Position numbers and translations under genes: made by a program. From Syntrophorhabdaceae bacterium PtaU1.Bin034 (GTDB lineage: Bacteria > Desulfobacterota_G > Syntrophorhabdia > Syntrophorhabdales > WCHB1-27), in NCBI GenBank assembly GCA_002067405.1, contig MVRP01000002.1, forward strand, positions 1 through 64,000: a stretch of DNA of 64,000 nt. The letters are read 5' to 3'. Under the pieces are notes generated by a model. It made no database searches, was not told where the DNA came from, and saw only the letters and a list, made by a program, of their open reading frames with translations. Positions 1 through 8,201 of this stretch are shown piece by piece; the first letter of the stretch is position 1; each line of letters opens with the position of its first letter.

Positions 1-96
1 CTGGATTTCGTCGATTGTCTTCTGGCTGCCAGGGCGAAGGCTCGCAAGCTCGACCTTTTTACCTTCGACAAGGAGCTGCTCAAGACTATAGGCTGA
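1..96 (+). CDS. PIN-domain (VapC-type) toxin, C-terminal fragment cut by window edge
   Basis: Frame 1 is open from the first base to TGA at 94-96 and encodes 31 residues. The pattern D-x2-DCLLAARA followed by LFTFDKELLK matches the end of PIN-domain ribonucleases, where an acidic residue and the TFD-x-x-L signature close the fold. VapC-type PIN proteins usually degrade RNA as toxins of type II toxin-antitoxin pairs. Everything upstream, including the antitoxin if there is one, lies outside the window. The assignment rests on a short tail. Confidence 0.6.
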   Translation: MDFVDCLLAARAKARKLDLFTFDKELLKTIG

Positions 97-492
97 CGGG
101 CCGCGTGCTGGCAGTTCGAAGTCCTCCGTTCATTTCTCCGAAATTGCGGCACCTATATCTTCTGCAATCTTAGAAGAGGTTATAGATCCCCTCACCCCGG
201 CGTGTGCTCCGTGGCGTCGAATTCCTGGCCCAGCACCTTCTGGTCTCTCCGTCTTACCGCCTTCGCAAACATGCGCCTGGCATGCGCAAAACCGACTAAT
301 CCCGTCACGGGCCTGATTTTGCAGTATCACGGTTGGTCGCCCGATTCATTACAAAGACTCCATAGCGATTATTTCTGGCTTTTGCGAAGGCAATACTTGA
401 TCGGGTTTCATTTCCGGAGGCCGATACGCGGACGGGACTCCAACCCGGCGAAACACCTGCCTCTATCGTGAGAAAGCACTGGCTTGTCCTGC
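97..492. other. Non-coding or eroded stretch, no supportable gene
   Basis: No frame here has both a credible start and protein-like composition. A short minus-strand open stretch around 185-315 is rich in Arg and Lys and could be the tail of a dead gene, but it begins directly after a stop codon and has no recognisable motif. I see no RNA gene or clear repeat. Confidence 0.4.
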
Positions 493-801
493 TCAAGCCT
501 GCGCTTTCTCTTTTAGCGGTTCTTCTCCCTGCAACGGCCGGATACGGGAAGGAAGAGCACCGGCCTTGGCCTTAATCTCGTCAGGAAGGTGGCGATCCTT
601 CACAACGACGAAACTGTTATGGATAACTGCCCCAGGTAGCGGAGTTCGCGCCAAGTTGACCTTGCCCTGTCTTGGCTGAACATAAGCCTGTACACGGGTC
701 TTGTCTTTTGTATATTGAGCTGTTTTTACCCTCGGTATTGTGGTTGCTCCAACGGTTGAATTGTCTTTAAAGCTTTTCCTTGTCTTGTCAAAACTCCTCT
801 C
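493..801 (-). pseudogene. Small basic protein frame without a start codon
   Basis: The minus strand is open for 102 codons directly after the stop codon of the acetyltransferase gene (TAA at 802-804), in the same frame, and ends at TGA 493-495. Translation looks protein-like: KTAQYTKDKTRVQAYV, then KVNLARTPLPGAVIHN, SFVVVKDRHLP and GALPSRIRPL. A good ribosome-binding sequence (GAGAGGAG) precedes it, but no ATG or GTG lies at the right distance. The only nearby candidate, TTG at about 792, is in another frame. A one-base indel near the start, or a degraded gene, would explain this. I do not recognise the family. Confidence 0.35.
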
Positions 802-1257
802 TTAACCCAAGAACTTTACGAATCCGATGATGTATTCGTTATTCAAACCCATCGGAGTGGGCTCGAATCCGAGGCTTGTGGCGAGCGCAATGGAAGGTTG
901 GTTGTCTCGATAGGTAAGGACATATACTCTCTTCAATCCGGCTGCTTCGGCATCTTGCATCGCCGCCTCGCACAAAGCTGCCGCTATACCTCTTCGGCGA
1001 TAGCCAGGGTGGACGTGATAACCGATAGTCGCACTATCCTGCGTCTTCCGCGACCGCCACATGTTAGCCTGGCCTACTATTTTATTGTCTTCTGAAACCG
1101 CAATTTTTGTGATTACGTGCCGTTCGGCATTCATCGTGTAGGCGGCCATCAGCCTGTCGGCCTGCGCTCCACCGTCCGCGTAAACCGTGTTGAAAAGGGA
1201 GCGCACTTCGTCCTTGTTCGATTCGTCGTATTCTCTTATTTGAAACCTTACATTCAT
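802..1257 (-). CDS. GNAT-family N-acetyltransferase
   Basis: The 151-residue protein has a GNAT fold. Strand beta-4 is followed by the acetyl-CoA loop YRRRGIAAALCEAA (the R/Q-x-x-G-x-A pattern), and later comes the conserved NQPSIALATSLGF segment, which in this family packs against the cofactor. Such enzymes move an acetyl group from acetyl-CoA to an amine; the substrate cannot be told. I chose the ATG at 1255-1257 (MNVRFQIREYD). The frame stays open further upstream, but that extension overlaps the neighbouring acetyltransferase and is not family-like. No strong ribosome-binding site is seen. Confidence 0.8.
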   Translation of the reverse strand: MNVRFQIREYDESNKDEVRSLFNTVYADGGAQADRLMAAYTMNAERHVITKIAVSEDNKIVGQANMWRSRKTQDSATIGYHVHPGYRRRGIAAALCEAAMQDAEAAGLKRVYVLTYRDNQPSIALATSLGFEPTPMGLNNEYIIGFVKFLG

Positions 1258-1336
1258 CACGTCGTCAACGCCGGTGTCGCCGGGAGGTGAAGCGCCTTTT
1301 CTCGCCGATCCTGTGGAACACCTCGTTCGGCGCAGT

Positions 1337-1840
1337 TCATAGGTCCTTCCCATAGCGTATGCAACGCATGGGAACGCCGACGTCCATAGTCTTCGTCGCC
1401 CCGTCGCCAACAAAACCCATTGCCTCGTAGAACAAGCGACCCCGTGTATTACCTTCGAAGACCCACAGAACGACGCGAGAGTATCCCTGATCTTCCAGAA
1501 TCCGTTCTGCTTCACGACTCATCATACGGCCCATCCCCTTCCGCCAGTGCTCCGGGGCGAGGTACAGGGCATAAACCTCAGCGGTGGCCGTGCTATCGAT
1601 ACCGGGGTCCCGACAAGGACCGAGAGCGAGGAAGCCTGCAATGCCTATAGCATCTTCTGCAACATAAATAAGTTCCTCTTCCTGGGTAATTGACTCCCGA
1701 AAACGCCCGGCCCGTCGGCTGCAATCCATTCCCGCCAATCGATCATCAGGGACCAAGCCCCGATAGGCGGATCGCCAAGAATCCACGTGGGCCTTCGCAA
1801 TGCCAAGCGCATCATCAGGGACAGCTTTACGGATGTTCAT
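1337..1840 (-). CDS. GNAT-family N-acetyltransferase
   Basis: The 167-residue protein begins MNIRKAVPDDALGIA, a typical GNAT opening, and has AHVDSWRSAYRGL, a signature of the sub-group related to RimI-like proteins. The cofactor loop HWRKGMGRMM is followed by LFYEAMGFVGDG near the end. It lies 79 bases upstream of a second, non-identical GNAT gene in the same orientation, so the two may be co-transcribed. The ATG at 1838-1840 was chosen because GNAT homology starts there. Acetyl acceptor unknown. Confidence 0.82.
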   Translation of the reverse strand: MNIRKAVPDDALGIAKAHVDSWRSAYRGLVPDDRLAGMDCSRRAGRFRESITQEEELIYVAEDAIGIAGFLALGPCRDPGIDSTATAEVYALYLAPEHWRKGMGRMMSREAERILEDQGYSRVVLWVFEGNTRGRLFYEAMGFVGDGATKTMDVGVPMRCIRYGKDL

Positions 1841-1936
1841 GGTCAATTCCTGTATGCTCGAAGCGGCGGCTGGAAAACGCCCGCCGTGTTGCCGGGTTGG
1901 CGCGTTGTCATTGGACTGCAGTTCCACCTCGCCGAT

Positions 1937-2844
1937 CTATAGCCGCCGGTCTTTAACATACCTCGGTTTCGCAGAGATATCTCCTCTTTCGTGCATATCA
2001 TTCCAGTTTATCCAGTGCGTATGATTCAGATAGAGCAGCCTGATAACCTCGGCTTTTCCGATGCAATCAACCAAAGCCTTGGTCTCCTTGTAGGTCTGAA
2101 GATGCGCTTTGTCTCCGTCTTCGCAACTTGAGAGGTCGTCCCACATATCCTCACGGGAATACATTGCCCGGTCTTCCGGGCCATGCGCTCCTCAAACTCC
2201 ACACGGAAAGACGGATTGACTTCAGTCATGACTGTTGTCGCCAGCCCTTCCTCCAGCCACATCGGTACATCTAGGCGCTCCCTGCGTTTCATCGTGAATA
2301 AGGTAAAACGTGAGATGTCCGTAATGAAATGGTGGCTGATTTCGTGGGCCAGGACGGCGGAGAGACGCCCTTCGTCGGAGTTCTTTCCTTTCAGTGAGGG
2401 CGAATCGATGAGAATGATGTTTGCTCCGTTCTTTGTCCCGGGAGCGCAGGCGTATCCCTCGGTGCAGGCATGCACGTCATGAACTGAAGGTCATCTACCG
2501 TGGGTGCGACCCACAACTCGATCACAATGTCGCCATGATTGCCAAACCAGCTCTTGACGTGCAGGTACATCTTTAACAGGACACCGGCTATTGCAGGGGC
2601 GACAGGTACATCGGCGTTGCCGCAGCAGATGGTGAGATGATCAGAGACCGAATATTCCTCACTGACGTTCAGGGACTTCTCGAAGCGTTGGCAGAGATAC
2701 TGAGTCTGCGCAAGCGCAAACCTCTGGTCCAAAAGGAAGGGAGCTATCACGCTAGTGATCTTTGTTTGTTCGCCAGCATGAAGTTCACGGTGAAGCCGAT
2801 TTTTTGGGGCTATCCGGTGGAAGCTTCAGCTCGACCGTTTCCAT
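1937..2844 (-). pseudogene. Zinc metallopeptidase (gluzincin-like), at least three frameshifts
   Basis: Pieces in different minus frames join into one protein. The ATG at 2842-2844 starts METVELKLPPDSP; a six-T run at 2800-2805 shifts the frame into NRLHRELHAGEQ. The frame continues to DDLQFMTC, shifts again near 2475 into the catalytic part, and shifts a third time near 2170 into a tail ending KPRYVKDRRL. The middle part carries LAHEISHHF, the HExxH zinc site, followed by WLEEGLATT, where the third zinc ligand Glu is expected. The start lies two bases after the stop of the hydrolase relic, so the two were probably one operon. Either a dead gene or a stretch of poor sequence quality. Confidence 0.6.
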
Positions 2845-2845
2845 C

Positions 2846-3271
2846 TCAACCACCCGGTGAATTCCTTATTGTCACACGGCCCTCATGAGGCCAGTCGTTG
2901 TGCCCTCCGTTGACGATCTGCAGTTTTGACCCTGGAACGGTGGCAGCAAGTGCCTTGGCGTGCTTTACCGGAATAATCGTGTCGGACTCGGCGCCAATGA
3001 TCTCTACCGGACCTTTGTGGTTCGAAAGGGCCCGTACATTGTCCCAGTTGTCCGTAAGGAGCAGACGAACAAGGAATGAGGGGAAATGATCTTCGGCAAC
3101 AAGAGAAAGCTTGTCGAAAGGGACAATGAGGACGAGTTTGTCCGGCGGATGATCGAGGCCGGCAAGGAATGCGGCCGGACCCGATCCAATGGACTCGGAC
3201 ACCACGCATACAGGGATGCGAGGGTAGCTTTTCCTTAAAAGCCGAATGTGAGTGGAATGAAATACGCGATC
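2846..3271 (-). pseudogene. Alpha/beta hydrolase, C-terminal part only
   Basis: A frame open from a stop at 3272-3274 to TGA 2846-2848 encodes the second half of an alpha/beta hydrolase. It has a nucleophile elbow VVSESIGSGPAAFLAG (Ser in a short-residue loop), the acid in GAESDTIIP and the catalytic His in NGGHNDWP. These three residues form the catalytic triad of the superfamily. The N-terminal beta strands are absent in this frame and no upstream start fits, so the gene is truncated or frameshifted. The substrate is unknown. Confidence 0.6.
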
Positions 3272-3274
3272 TTA

Positions 3275-3787
3275 GTCCCAAACCGTTGGCATGTGATAGA
3301 GGATCGGCACGTTCAAAAGATGCATCAATTACTGAATTCTACAAGATATATGATTCGCTAGGTTTGCCAAAACCCTGGCCTTGGGATTCTATTTTACAGA
3401 TCCAGTTGTTTGTTGTTTAAGGTAGGCGGGGAAGAGGAGGATCATTGAGTTCTTTATCTATCCGTTGATCAAGTGCCTGGATGAGGGTGTGAAGGTGAGG
3501 GGGTCCGTGAAAACCTGCTCCGGTCAGTGTCTTTTGTGAGGTATTGAAAAGGCGTTCAGGAATTCTTTTTAAAATTCCTTTTCGCGGAGCTCCTTATCGG
3601 CTGGCGCTACTCGGGACCAGGCACTTGTGCAAATGGGGAACTTGCTTGCCTTCGCAGGGCTGACACCTTTTTAAGGTGTATACGTATAACGGCATTTTGA
3701 TAACTTCTGGTCAGGCCAGAGCCCCATTGCTTCTTGCAGACCGGACATTTACTCCATTACGTCTCCTTGTTCCTTTGTCCGTGTCTC
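3275..3787. other. Gene-free stretch with AT-richer relic sequence
   Basis: No complete gene is visible. Bases 3240-3420 are noticeably richer in A and T than the surroundings, and the plus strand stays open to TAA 3418-3420 with a protein-like end (EFYKIYDSLGLPKPW), which I do not recognise. On the minus strand near 3600-3760 a start-less frame opens CPVCKKQW, a possible zinc-ribbon remnant. Both look like debris of lost genes. Confidence 0.4.
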
Positions 3788-4582
3788 TCATGTATTCAAG
3801 CGGTGCATGATCGCTTCGAGGACCCCTCCGGCTATGGCTCTCGCCTTGTCCGAGATGGTCCAGCAGTATGATATGTCGTCCCTGGGCTCGACATCTCCCA
3901 CCTTCTCATCTGCCCGAACGTAGATTTCCCGGATGAGACCGCGCACCATTCCGTCAATGGCCGCCTTCACGGGCGTGGTGTCAATATAGAGGACGGTATC
4001 ACCCTTTACTACTCTGTCTCCTATCGATTTCGCATGTCTTACTGCGCCCTCATGAGGGGAGCGGAGTACCCTCTCCCGGCTGTACCCCGCGGTCAGACCC
4101 GGCATACCGGTGTGGGGCTCTGCAGCACCGTGATAGATGGCCCGTCCCAGGCCGTGACCTCTATTGCTCTCCACCGCCGCGTGGACGATATCGGGCGCGG
4201 AAAAGCCGGGGCCTACCCCGATGACCAAGGGTGCTTCGTGCTTGCCCGTTCCCAGGTTTCTCTTGGCCATAATGGCATCTACCACGACATCGGGCTTCAG
4301 GTCGGCAATGATCCTCCAGGAGGGATCTATGATAATGCCGATCTCTCCGCGGTTCCACGCCGCCGCGAGATCGGCCCGGTTGCGCACCAGCCTCCCGATT
4401 ACCCCTTCGACCTCCGCCTGCCCGTTGAATACGGCCTCGCAAAAAGAGACGGTTCTGCGGACGCACAGGGGGTTCTCTATCTCTGTCATGCAGATGCGCG
4501 TCATGTTGGCCATGAAGAGCCGGTGGGCAATGCCCGACGCCATTTCGCCGGCACCTTTGACGACTACCGATACATTCCTCAT
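3788..4582 (-). CDS. yqeB: Selenium-dependent molybdenum hydroxylase system protein YqeB
   Basis: The 264-residue protein opens with a nucleotide-binding fold, VVVKGAGEMASGIAHRL (residues about 6-22), and continues with VVDAIMAKRN, IGVGPGFSAP and the long C-terminal module typical of the EF2563/YqeB family. Family members occur with selenium-dependent molybdenum hydroxylases (xanthine dehydrogenase type) and are thought to help mature the selenium-containing cofactor. Its ATG overlaps the stop of the small upstream frame (ATGA), suggesting coupled translation. The hydroxylase genes themselves are not in this window. A molbindin lies 1.3 kb away on the other strand. Confidence 0.85.
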   Translation of the reverse strand: MRNVSVVVKGAGEMASGIAHRLFMANMTRICMTEIENPLCVRRTVSFCEAVFNGQAEVEGVIGRLVRNRADLAAAWNRGEIGIIIDPSWRIIADLKPDVVVDAIMAKRNLGTGKHEAPLVIGVGPGFSAPDIVHAAVESNRGHGLGRAIYHGAAEPHTGMPGLTAGYSRERVLRSPHEGAVRHAKSIGDRVVKGDTVLYIDTTPVKAAIDGMVRGLIREIYVRADEKVGDVEPRDDISYCWTISDKARAIAGGVLEAIMHRLNT

Positions 4583-4677
4583 TCCACATGCCCTCCTTTC
4601 TTGTTGTGCTTCGGTCCGTCCTTTTCCGGCCCGTTCGATGCTGGTTTACCGATCACCGAATACTTATTCTTGCCCAT
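4579..4677 (-). CDS. Very small protein upstream of yqeB, possible hydroxylase leader remnant
   Basis: A 32-residue frame, preceded by a purine-rich GGAAGGA, ends in TGA that overlaps the yqeB start by four bases. Its beginning, GKNKYSVIGKP, resembles the N-terminus of molybdenum hydroxylase large subunits, which often read YxVIGKPVPR. The rest (NGPEKDGPKHNKKGG) does not follow that family. It may be a remnant left when the hydroxylase gene was lost, or a small protein in its own right. The resemblance covers about ten residues only. Confidence 0.35.
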   Translation of the reverse strand: MGKNKYSVIGKPASNGPEKDGPKHNKKGGHVE

Positions 4678-4916
4678 TTTCCATTCCTTCCTGCATTGAC
4701 CCGCCATGCCGCCCTGCTTCTCCGCAACAGCGTGGACATCCAGGAAACGATGAGGAACAGACAAGAAAGAAACAGAGCCACAACAGAATAGATGTGGCTG
4801 CCCGTCCTTCCAGAATAAAGAGGTTTAAGGGGCACGCCGGTCCGCTTCGCTCCCGGGGCATCGAAATCGATGTTCTTGTCCGCTGGTCCTGGCGGCCATT
4901 CACTTTCGACTGCCAT
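4653..4916 (-). CDS. Small single-pass membrane protein
   Basis: The 87-residue frame starts MAVESEWPPGPADK and has one clear membrane segment, IYSVVALFLSCLFLIVSWM (about residues 40-60), followed by a cluster of Arg residues, which predicts a cytoplasmic C-terminus. Its end overlaps the next small frame, and all three reading frames down to yqeB run in the same direction, so a small operon is likely. I do not recognise a family. The start codon lacks a clear ribosome-binding site. Confidence 0.4.
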   Translation of the reverse strand: MAVESEWPPGPADKNIDFDAPGAKRTGVPLKPLYSGRTGSHIYSVVALFLSCLFLIVSWMSTLLRRSRAAWRVNAGRNGKWARISIR

Positions 4917-4957
4917 GCAGGACCGGCCGGATACCGTCCCGCGAAGGTGCTTCCCTA

Positions 4958-4981
4958 CGTTATATAATACAATATATAACG
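4958..4981. promoter_or_regulatory. Perfect AT-rich inverted repeat, possible operator
   Basis: Two nine-base arms, CGTTATATA and TATATAACG, match perfectly around a six-base spacer. The repeat lies about 40 bases upstream of the small membrane protein that heads the yqeB group, and just past the end of the TetR-family regulator gene. The motif TATAACG also occurs once upstream of the regulator gene (5737-5743). A regulator binding site is a reasonable inference; no binding data can be read from sequence. Confidence 0.4.
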
Positions 4982-5037
4982 ATAGGCAAAAAAATATTCT
5001 CCCCCGGAGATTCACGGTGATCCATCTCTCTCGAGAT

Positions 5038-5703
5038 TCAATTCTCATGATGGGTCTCCTGACGTTTCTTGCATGATGGATTCAGGATTCCTGCCGACAG
5101 CACCGTTCTTGCGACATCTTGCGTTACTGCCATGTGGTCTTTCCGGGAAAGCACGTGCTTGCTCCGTTCGAGATAGATGATCCCCAGGAAGGAAGACCAA
5201 ATAACCTCCGAGAGCGTTCTGTGGTCACAGTGGACAAAGATACCTTCCCCTACAGCGTACTCGACTATCTTGTGCTGAAGGGCGACCACCTTGGAACCGG
5301 ACTCGTGAAGCACGTCACGCAGCTCGGATGACAGGTTGCCGATCGTTTCACTTTGATGGAAATATTGCCAGGCGGTAAAGGCCACCGGGTCTTTTTCGTA
5401 GAATCTTTGAAAGCATTCCCACAGCTTTTCGAGCATCCCTTCCCCGATGCTCTCCCGGTTGTCATAAATTTCCCGCAGGAGACGGGCGAAATAGTCGGCA
5501 TGGGAGACGATGGCGCTTATGAGTATCTCTTCTTTGTTCTTGAAATAGAGGTAGAGGGCTGCCCGGCTCAATTCGGAGCGCTCCGCTATTTTGTCCATGG
5601 TCAACGAGCTGTAGCCTTGTTCCTCAAAGATAGAACGTGCCGCGTCTATCGCGAGTTCCCGCCGTACTTCCCTCTCCCGTTTCCTTCGCTCAATGGCCCC
5701 CAT
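5038..5703 (-). CDS. TetR/AcrR-family transcriptional regulator
   Basis: The 221-residue protein has the TetR DNA-binding region at its start: LTMDKIAERSELSRAALYLY (about residues 34-53) is the helix-turn-helix, followed by FKNKEEIL. The rest is a helical ligand-binding and dimerisation domain that does not indicate a ligand. The ATG at 5701-5703 is preceded by GGAGG nine bases upstream, which decides the start over upstream Met codons. The upstream region contains a minus-strand TTGACA box near 5770. It may regulate itself, the yqeB group or the divergent molbindin gene; this is inference from position. Confidence 0.88.
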   Translation of the reverse strand: MGAIERRKREREVRRELAIDAARSIFEEQGYSSLTMDKIAERSELSRAALYLYFKNKEEILISAIVSHADYFARLLREIYDNRESIGEGMLEKLWECFQRFYEKDPVAFTAWQYFHQSETIGNLSSELRDVLHESGSKVVALQHKIVEYAVGEGIFVHCDHRTLSEVIWSSFLGIIYLERSKHVLSRKDHMAVTQDVARTVLSAGILNPSCKKRQETHHEN

Positions 5704-5818
5704 CAGGACGAACCTCCATAGCATGGACAATTTGTCTATAACGTAGATTCAATGTCGATTTATGTCAAGCGAATTCTTGACGTCCTCCAGGCCCTGGCAT
5801 TCGTGCCTCTGCACGTTC

Positions 5819-5846
5819 TTGCACACGCCGGTATCCTCGTTATATT
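5819..5846 (+). promoter_or_regulatory. Sigma-70-type promoter for the molbindin gene
   Basis: TTGCAC at 5819-5824 and TATATT at 5841-5846 are separated by 16 bases, 38 bases before the molbindin start codon. A second overlapping -10 choice (TATTAT, two bases later) is possible. Confidence 0.45.
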
Positions 5847-5884
5847 ATAAAGATAGAAAGTAGACTACCTATAAGGAGACAATC

Positions 5885-6094
5885 ATGAAGATAAGCGCGA
5901 GGAACGTTCTCAAGGGCAAGGTCAAGAAAGTCACCCACGGCGCAGTGAACTCGGAGGTGGTAGTGGAGATCCAGGGAGGCGCTGAGATCGTGTCCATCAT
6001 CACCAAAGCGTCGGCCGAGAACCTGAAGCTGTCAGAGGGGGCAGACGTTTACGCCGTCATAAAGGCCGCCAATGTCATAATTGCCGTGGACTAA
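5885..6094 (+). CDS. mop: Molybdenum-pterin binding protein (molbindin, Mop/TOBE domain)
   Basis: A 69-residue single TOBE domain: MKISARNVLKGKVKKVTHGAVNSEVVVEI, then the conserved SIITKASAENLKLSEG and VYAVIKAANVIIAVD. Proteins of this size bind molybdate or tungstate oxyanions as oligomers and are thought to store or buffer them in the cytoplasm. The ribosome-binding site AAGGAGA precedes the ATG. It stands alone, and its presence beside yqeB fits an organism using molybdenum hydroxylases. Confidence 0.92.
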   Translation: MKISARNVLKGKVKKVTHGAVNSEVVVEIQGGAEIVSIITKASAENLKLSEGADVYAVIKAANVIIAVD

Positions 6095-6830
6095 ATGCGG
6101 CAGGCTTCTTCGTTGCCAGATATTTACGGGCCTGACCACAGGGGACTTCTCGGGAGTGTTCAAAGGTGGAGTCTGCGAAGAGGTGCCTTTCAGGACATCC
6201 CGGGAGTGCCACAGGCTATTTAAAATAAGGGCGATTCCCGGCGGTGGGAAGTGATAAAAACAGCCTGATGCCCATCCTCCTCATCTTTCGGAAATAGTCT
6301 GTGGCACTCGGGCCCGCTCAGGTATTTTTTTAAGCGCTTGGCTTGCGCCCTCAAATAGTTCCGCCGGATCATGGCAATCATCGGCTTGAAAACTGTTCTT
6401 CATTAACTGTTCCGCGGCGAGCAGCGGGGCAGTTAATTCCCATGTAATATTCTTGCGCAACAATCATAAGCGATATCCCAAATGACTCCTTCCGGGTGTT
6501 TTGGCTCGCTCAGGATGTTCATGGAGAAGGCACACGAGTTTCAAGGATGGAGGGGCTTCATCTGGAAGAAACAAAACGGTACTATTTAGCTATTCCTGCA
6601 TGATCTCTGCACATGCTACTTGAAAAAGAAAAAGTGAGTACCTACTTTTTGGCAGTTGGTTATTTTGCCTTTGTATCCGAACCTGTCATGAAACAAGACT
6701 TCTATTCTTAATATTCGGCAATATACCAGGAAACAAACAAGAACAGGAAACAGGGACGAAAGGCGTGGGGCAGCGCCATGAAAAACGTCCTATAGCACGG
6801 TTCCATACAATTTCCAAACAAGGAGGAGCT
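6095..6830. other. Long intergenic region
   Basis: I see no convincing gene. A minus-strand frame of 60 codons at 6281-6463 (ending RVPQTISER) has a mixed composition and no recognised motif. The last 60 bases hold the strong ribosome-binding site AGGAGGAGCT of the porin gene. The stretch could hold a small unknown RNA or gene remnants. Confidence 0.35.
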
Positions 6831-8102
6831 ATGAGACCGAAGGCCATTTTTGTAGTACTGTTTTTGGCGGCTGCCCTGCTGGTAACCTGTCCCGCCCTCT
6901 GGGCTGACCAGACTGACGACCTGATACAACTTCTGCTGGAAAAAGGCACTATCACAAAAGATGAAGCGGCTGCACTGAAAAAACAGGTGAAGCCCGAGGC
7001 CGGCCAAGCGGTGCAGCCGGCTGCACAGGATGAATGGTGGAAGAAAGTCGAGGCAGGCTACGACAAGGGCATGTATGTAAGGACGAAAGATCGAAGTTTT
7101 TCCCTGCTCACCAATGTCGGCCTGCAACAGCAGTTCAATTACCAATGGCTGGACGACGCTCAGGACAAGACCACCTTCTCTGTCAGGAGGGCTCGTCTCA
7201 TCGAGAGCGGAAATGCCTTTTTCCCATGGCTCAAGTTCTACGTGCAACTGACCCTTGAGCAGTCCGTGAACCTCCGCGACGGCTATGTTGAGGCAGCATA
7301 CTACCAATCGTTTGTGCCGCGAGCCGGGCAATTCAAGATCCCTTTTGACCGCGAGTTTCTTGTCTCAGCGTTCAACCTTCAATTGGTTGAGCGATCTATC
7401 GCGAGCAACGAGTTTTCCCTTCAGCGGGATGTAGGATTGCAGCTTGCGGGTTTTCCTCTCGGCGATCTCTTCGAGTACCGTGTGGGCATCTTCAACGGGA
7501 GCGGCGCCAACCAGGACAACGTGAACAACAAATACATGTACCTTGGCCGGTTCGTGTTCACTCCTTTCGGTCCCGTTGCTTACTCCCAGGCAGCCTTGGA
7601 AACCCCCGGGAAGCCGCAGCTGGCGATGGGCGTCGCCGGGGCGTGGCTCCTGGGTCTGCTTCCAGGGGAGAGAAGGTCGCTCGCCGGCGTGCTCGGAAGT
7701 CCTTCCGAAGTGCCGGTAAGGAGCGACGTTTACCAGTATACCGGTGACATGGTCTTTAAATACCTCAACTTTTCCTTCGAGGGGGCCTATCACTACCGGA
7801 CCATCGATCCGCGGACAGCGACGACGTTCGGACGGCAGGACGCAACGGGATACATGGCGCAGGCCGGCTATTTCATCATCCCAAAGCATTTCGAGGTTGC
7901 AGGCCGTTATTCCTTTGTCAATCCGGATAACCCTGTCACGGCCCATAACAACAACCAGGAGGAGCTCACGGGCGGCGCCAGTTATTATTTCAAGGGACAC
8001 CCCCTTAAGGTGCAGGCCAGCTACACCTACTTACATACCCAGGAGACGCCGCATGACGGGTACGATCAAGTGGGAAGAACGCAGGTAACGTTGATGTTCT
8101 GA
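6831..8102 (+). CDS. Phosphate-selective porin O/P (OprP) family outer-membrane channel
   Basis: The 423-residue protein starts with a signal peptide (hydrophobic core FVVLFLAAALLV, cleavage after ALWA near residue 25). A short helical segment with LLLEKGTITKDEAAALKK follows, as in many OprP-type porins. Then come alternating beta strands such as FSVRRARLIESG, and a C-terminal aromatic residue (TLMF) as needed for outer-membrane insertion. Family members form beta-barrel channels for phosphate or other anions; specificity cannot be read here. The ATG follows AGGAGGAGCT directly, which decides the start. It is a single-gene unit, followed by a stem-loop. Confidence 0.85.
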   Translation: MRPKAIFVVLFLAAALLVTCPALWADQTDDLIQLLLEKGTITKDEAAALKKQVKPEAGQAVQPAAQDEWWKKVEAGYDKGMYVRTKDRSFSLLTNVGLQQQFNYQWLDDAQDKTTFSVRRARLIESGNAFFPWLKFYVQLTLEQSVNLRDGYVEAAYYQSFVPRAGQFKIPFDREFLVSAFNLQLVERSIASNEFSLQRDVGLQLAGFPLGDLFEYRVGIFNGSGANQDNVNNKYMYLGRFVFTPFGPVAYSQAALETPGKPQLAMGVAGAWLLGLLPGERRSLAGVLGSPSEVPVRSDVYQYTGDMVFKYLNFSFEGAYHYRTIDPRTATTFGRQDATGYMAQAGYFIIPKHFEVAGRYSFVNPDNPVTAHNNNQEELTGGASYYFKGHPLKVQASYTYLHTQETPHDGYDQVGRTQVTLMF

Positions 8103-8156
8103 GGTGTGGTTAGGTAGGGTAGCAAAAGATGCGGCGAAAGGGCTCCGGGCAAACAG

Positions 8157-8201
8157 GAGAACCAGGGGTCGGACTGAAGCGTTTGGCGACCCCCGGTTCT
8201 C
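8157..8201 (+). terminator. Stem-loop downstream of the porin gene
   Basis: Two 15-base arms (8157-8171 and 8187-8201) are complementary with one mismatch, around a 15-base loop. It lies 55 bases past the porin stop. There is no T run after it, so it may be a transcript-stabilising hairpin rather than a classical terminator. Confidence 0.45.

Noticed and set aside
3540..3570. GGAATT/AATTCC hairpin followed by TTTT as a terminator
   Set aside because: The stem is short and AT-only around its loop, and no gene ends nearby.
6281..6463. 60-codon minus frame in the gap before the porin gene
   Set aside because: No ribosome-binding site, no motif and an average composition; kept only as a remark in the intergenic entry.
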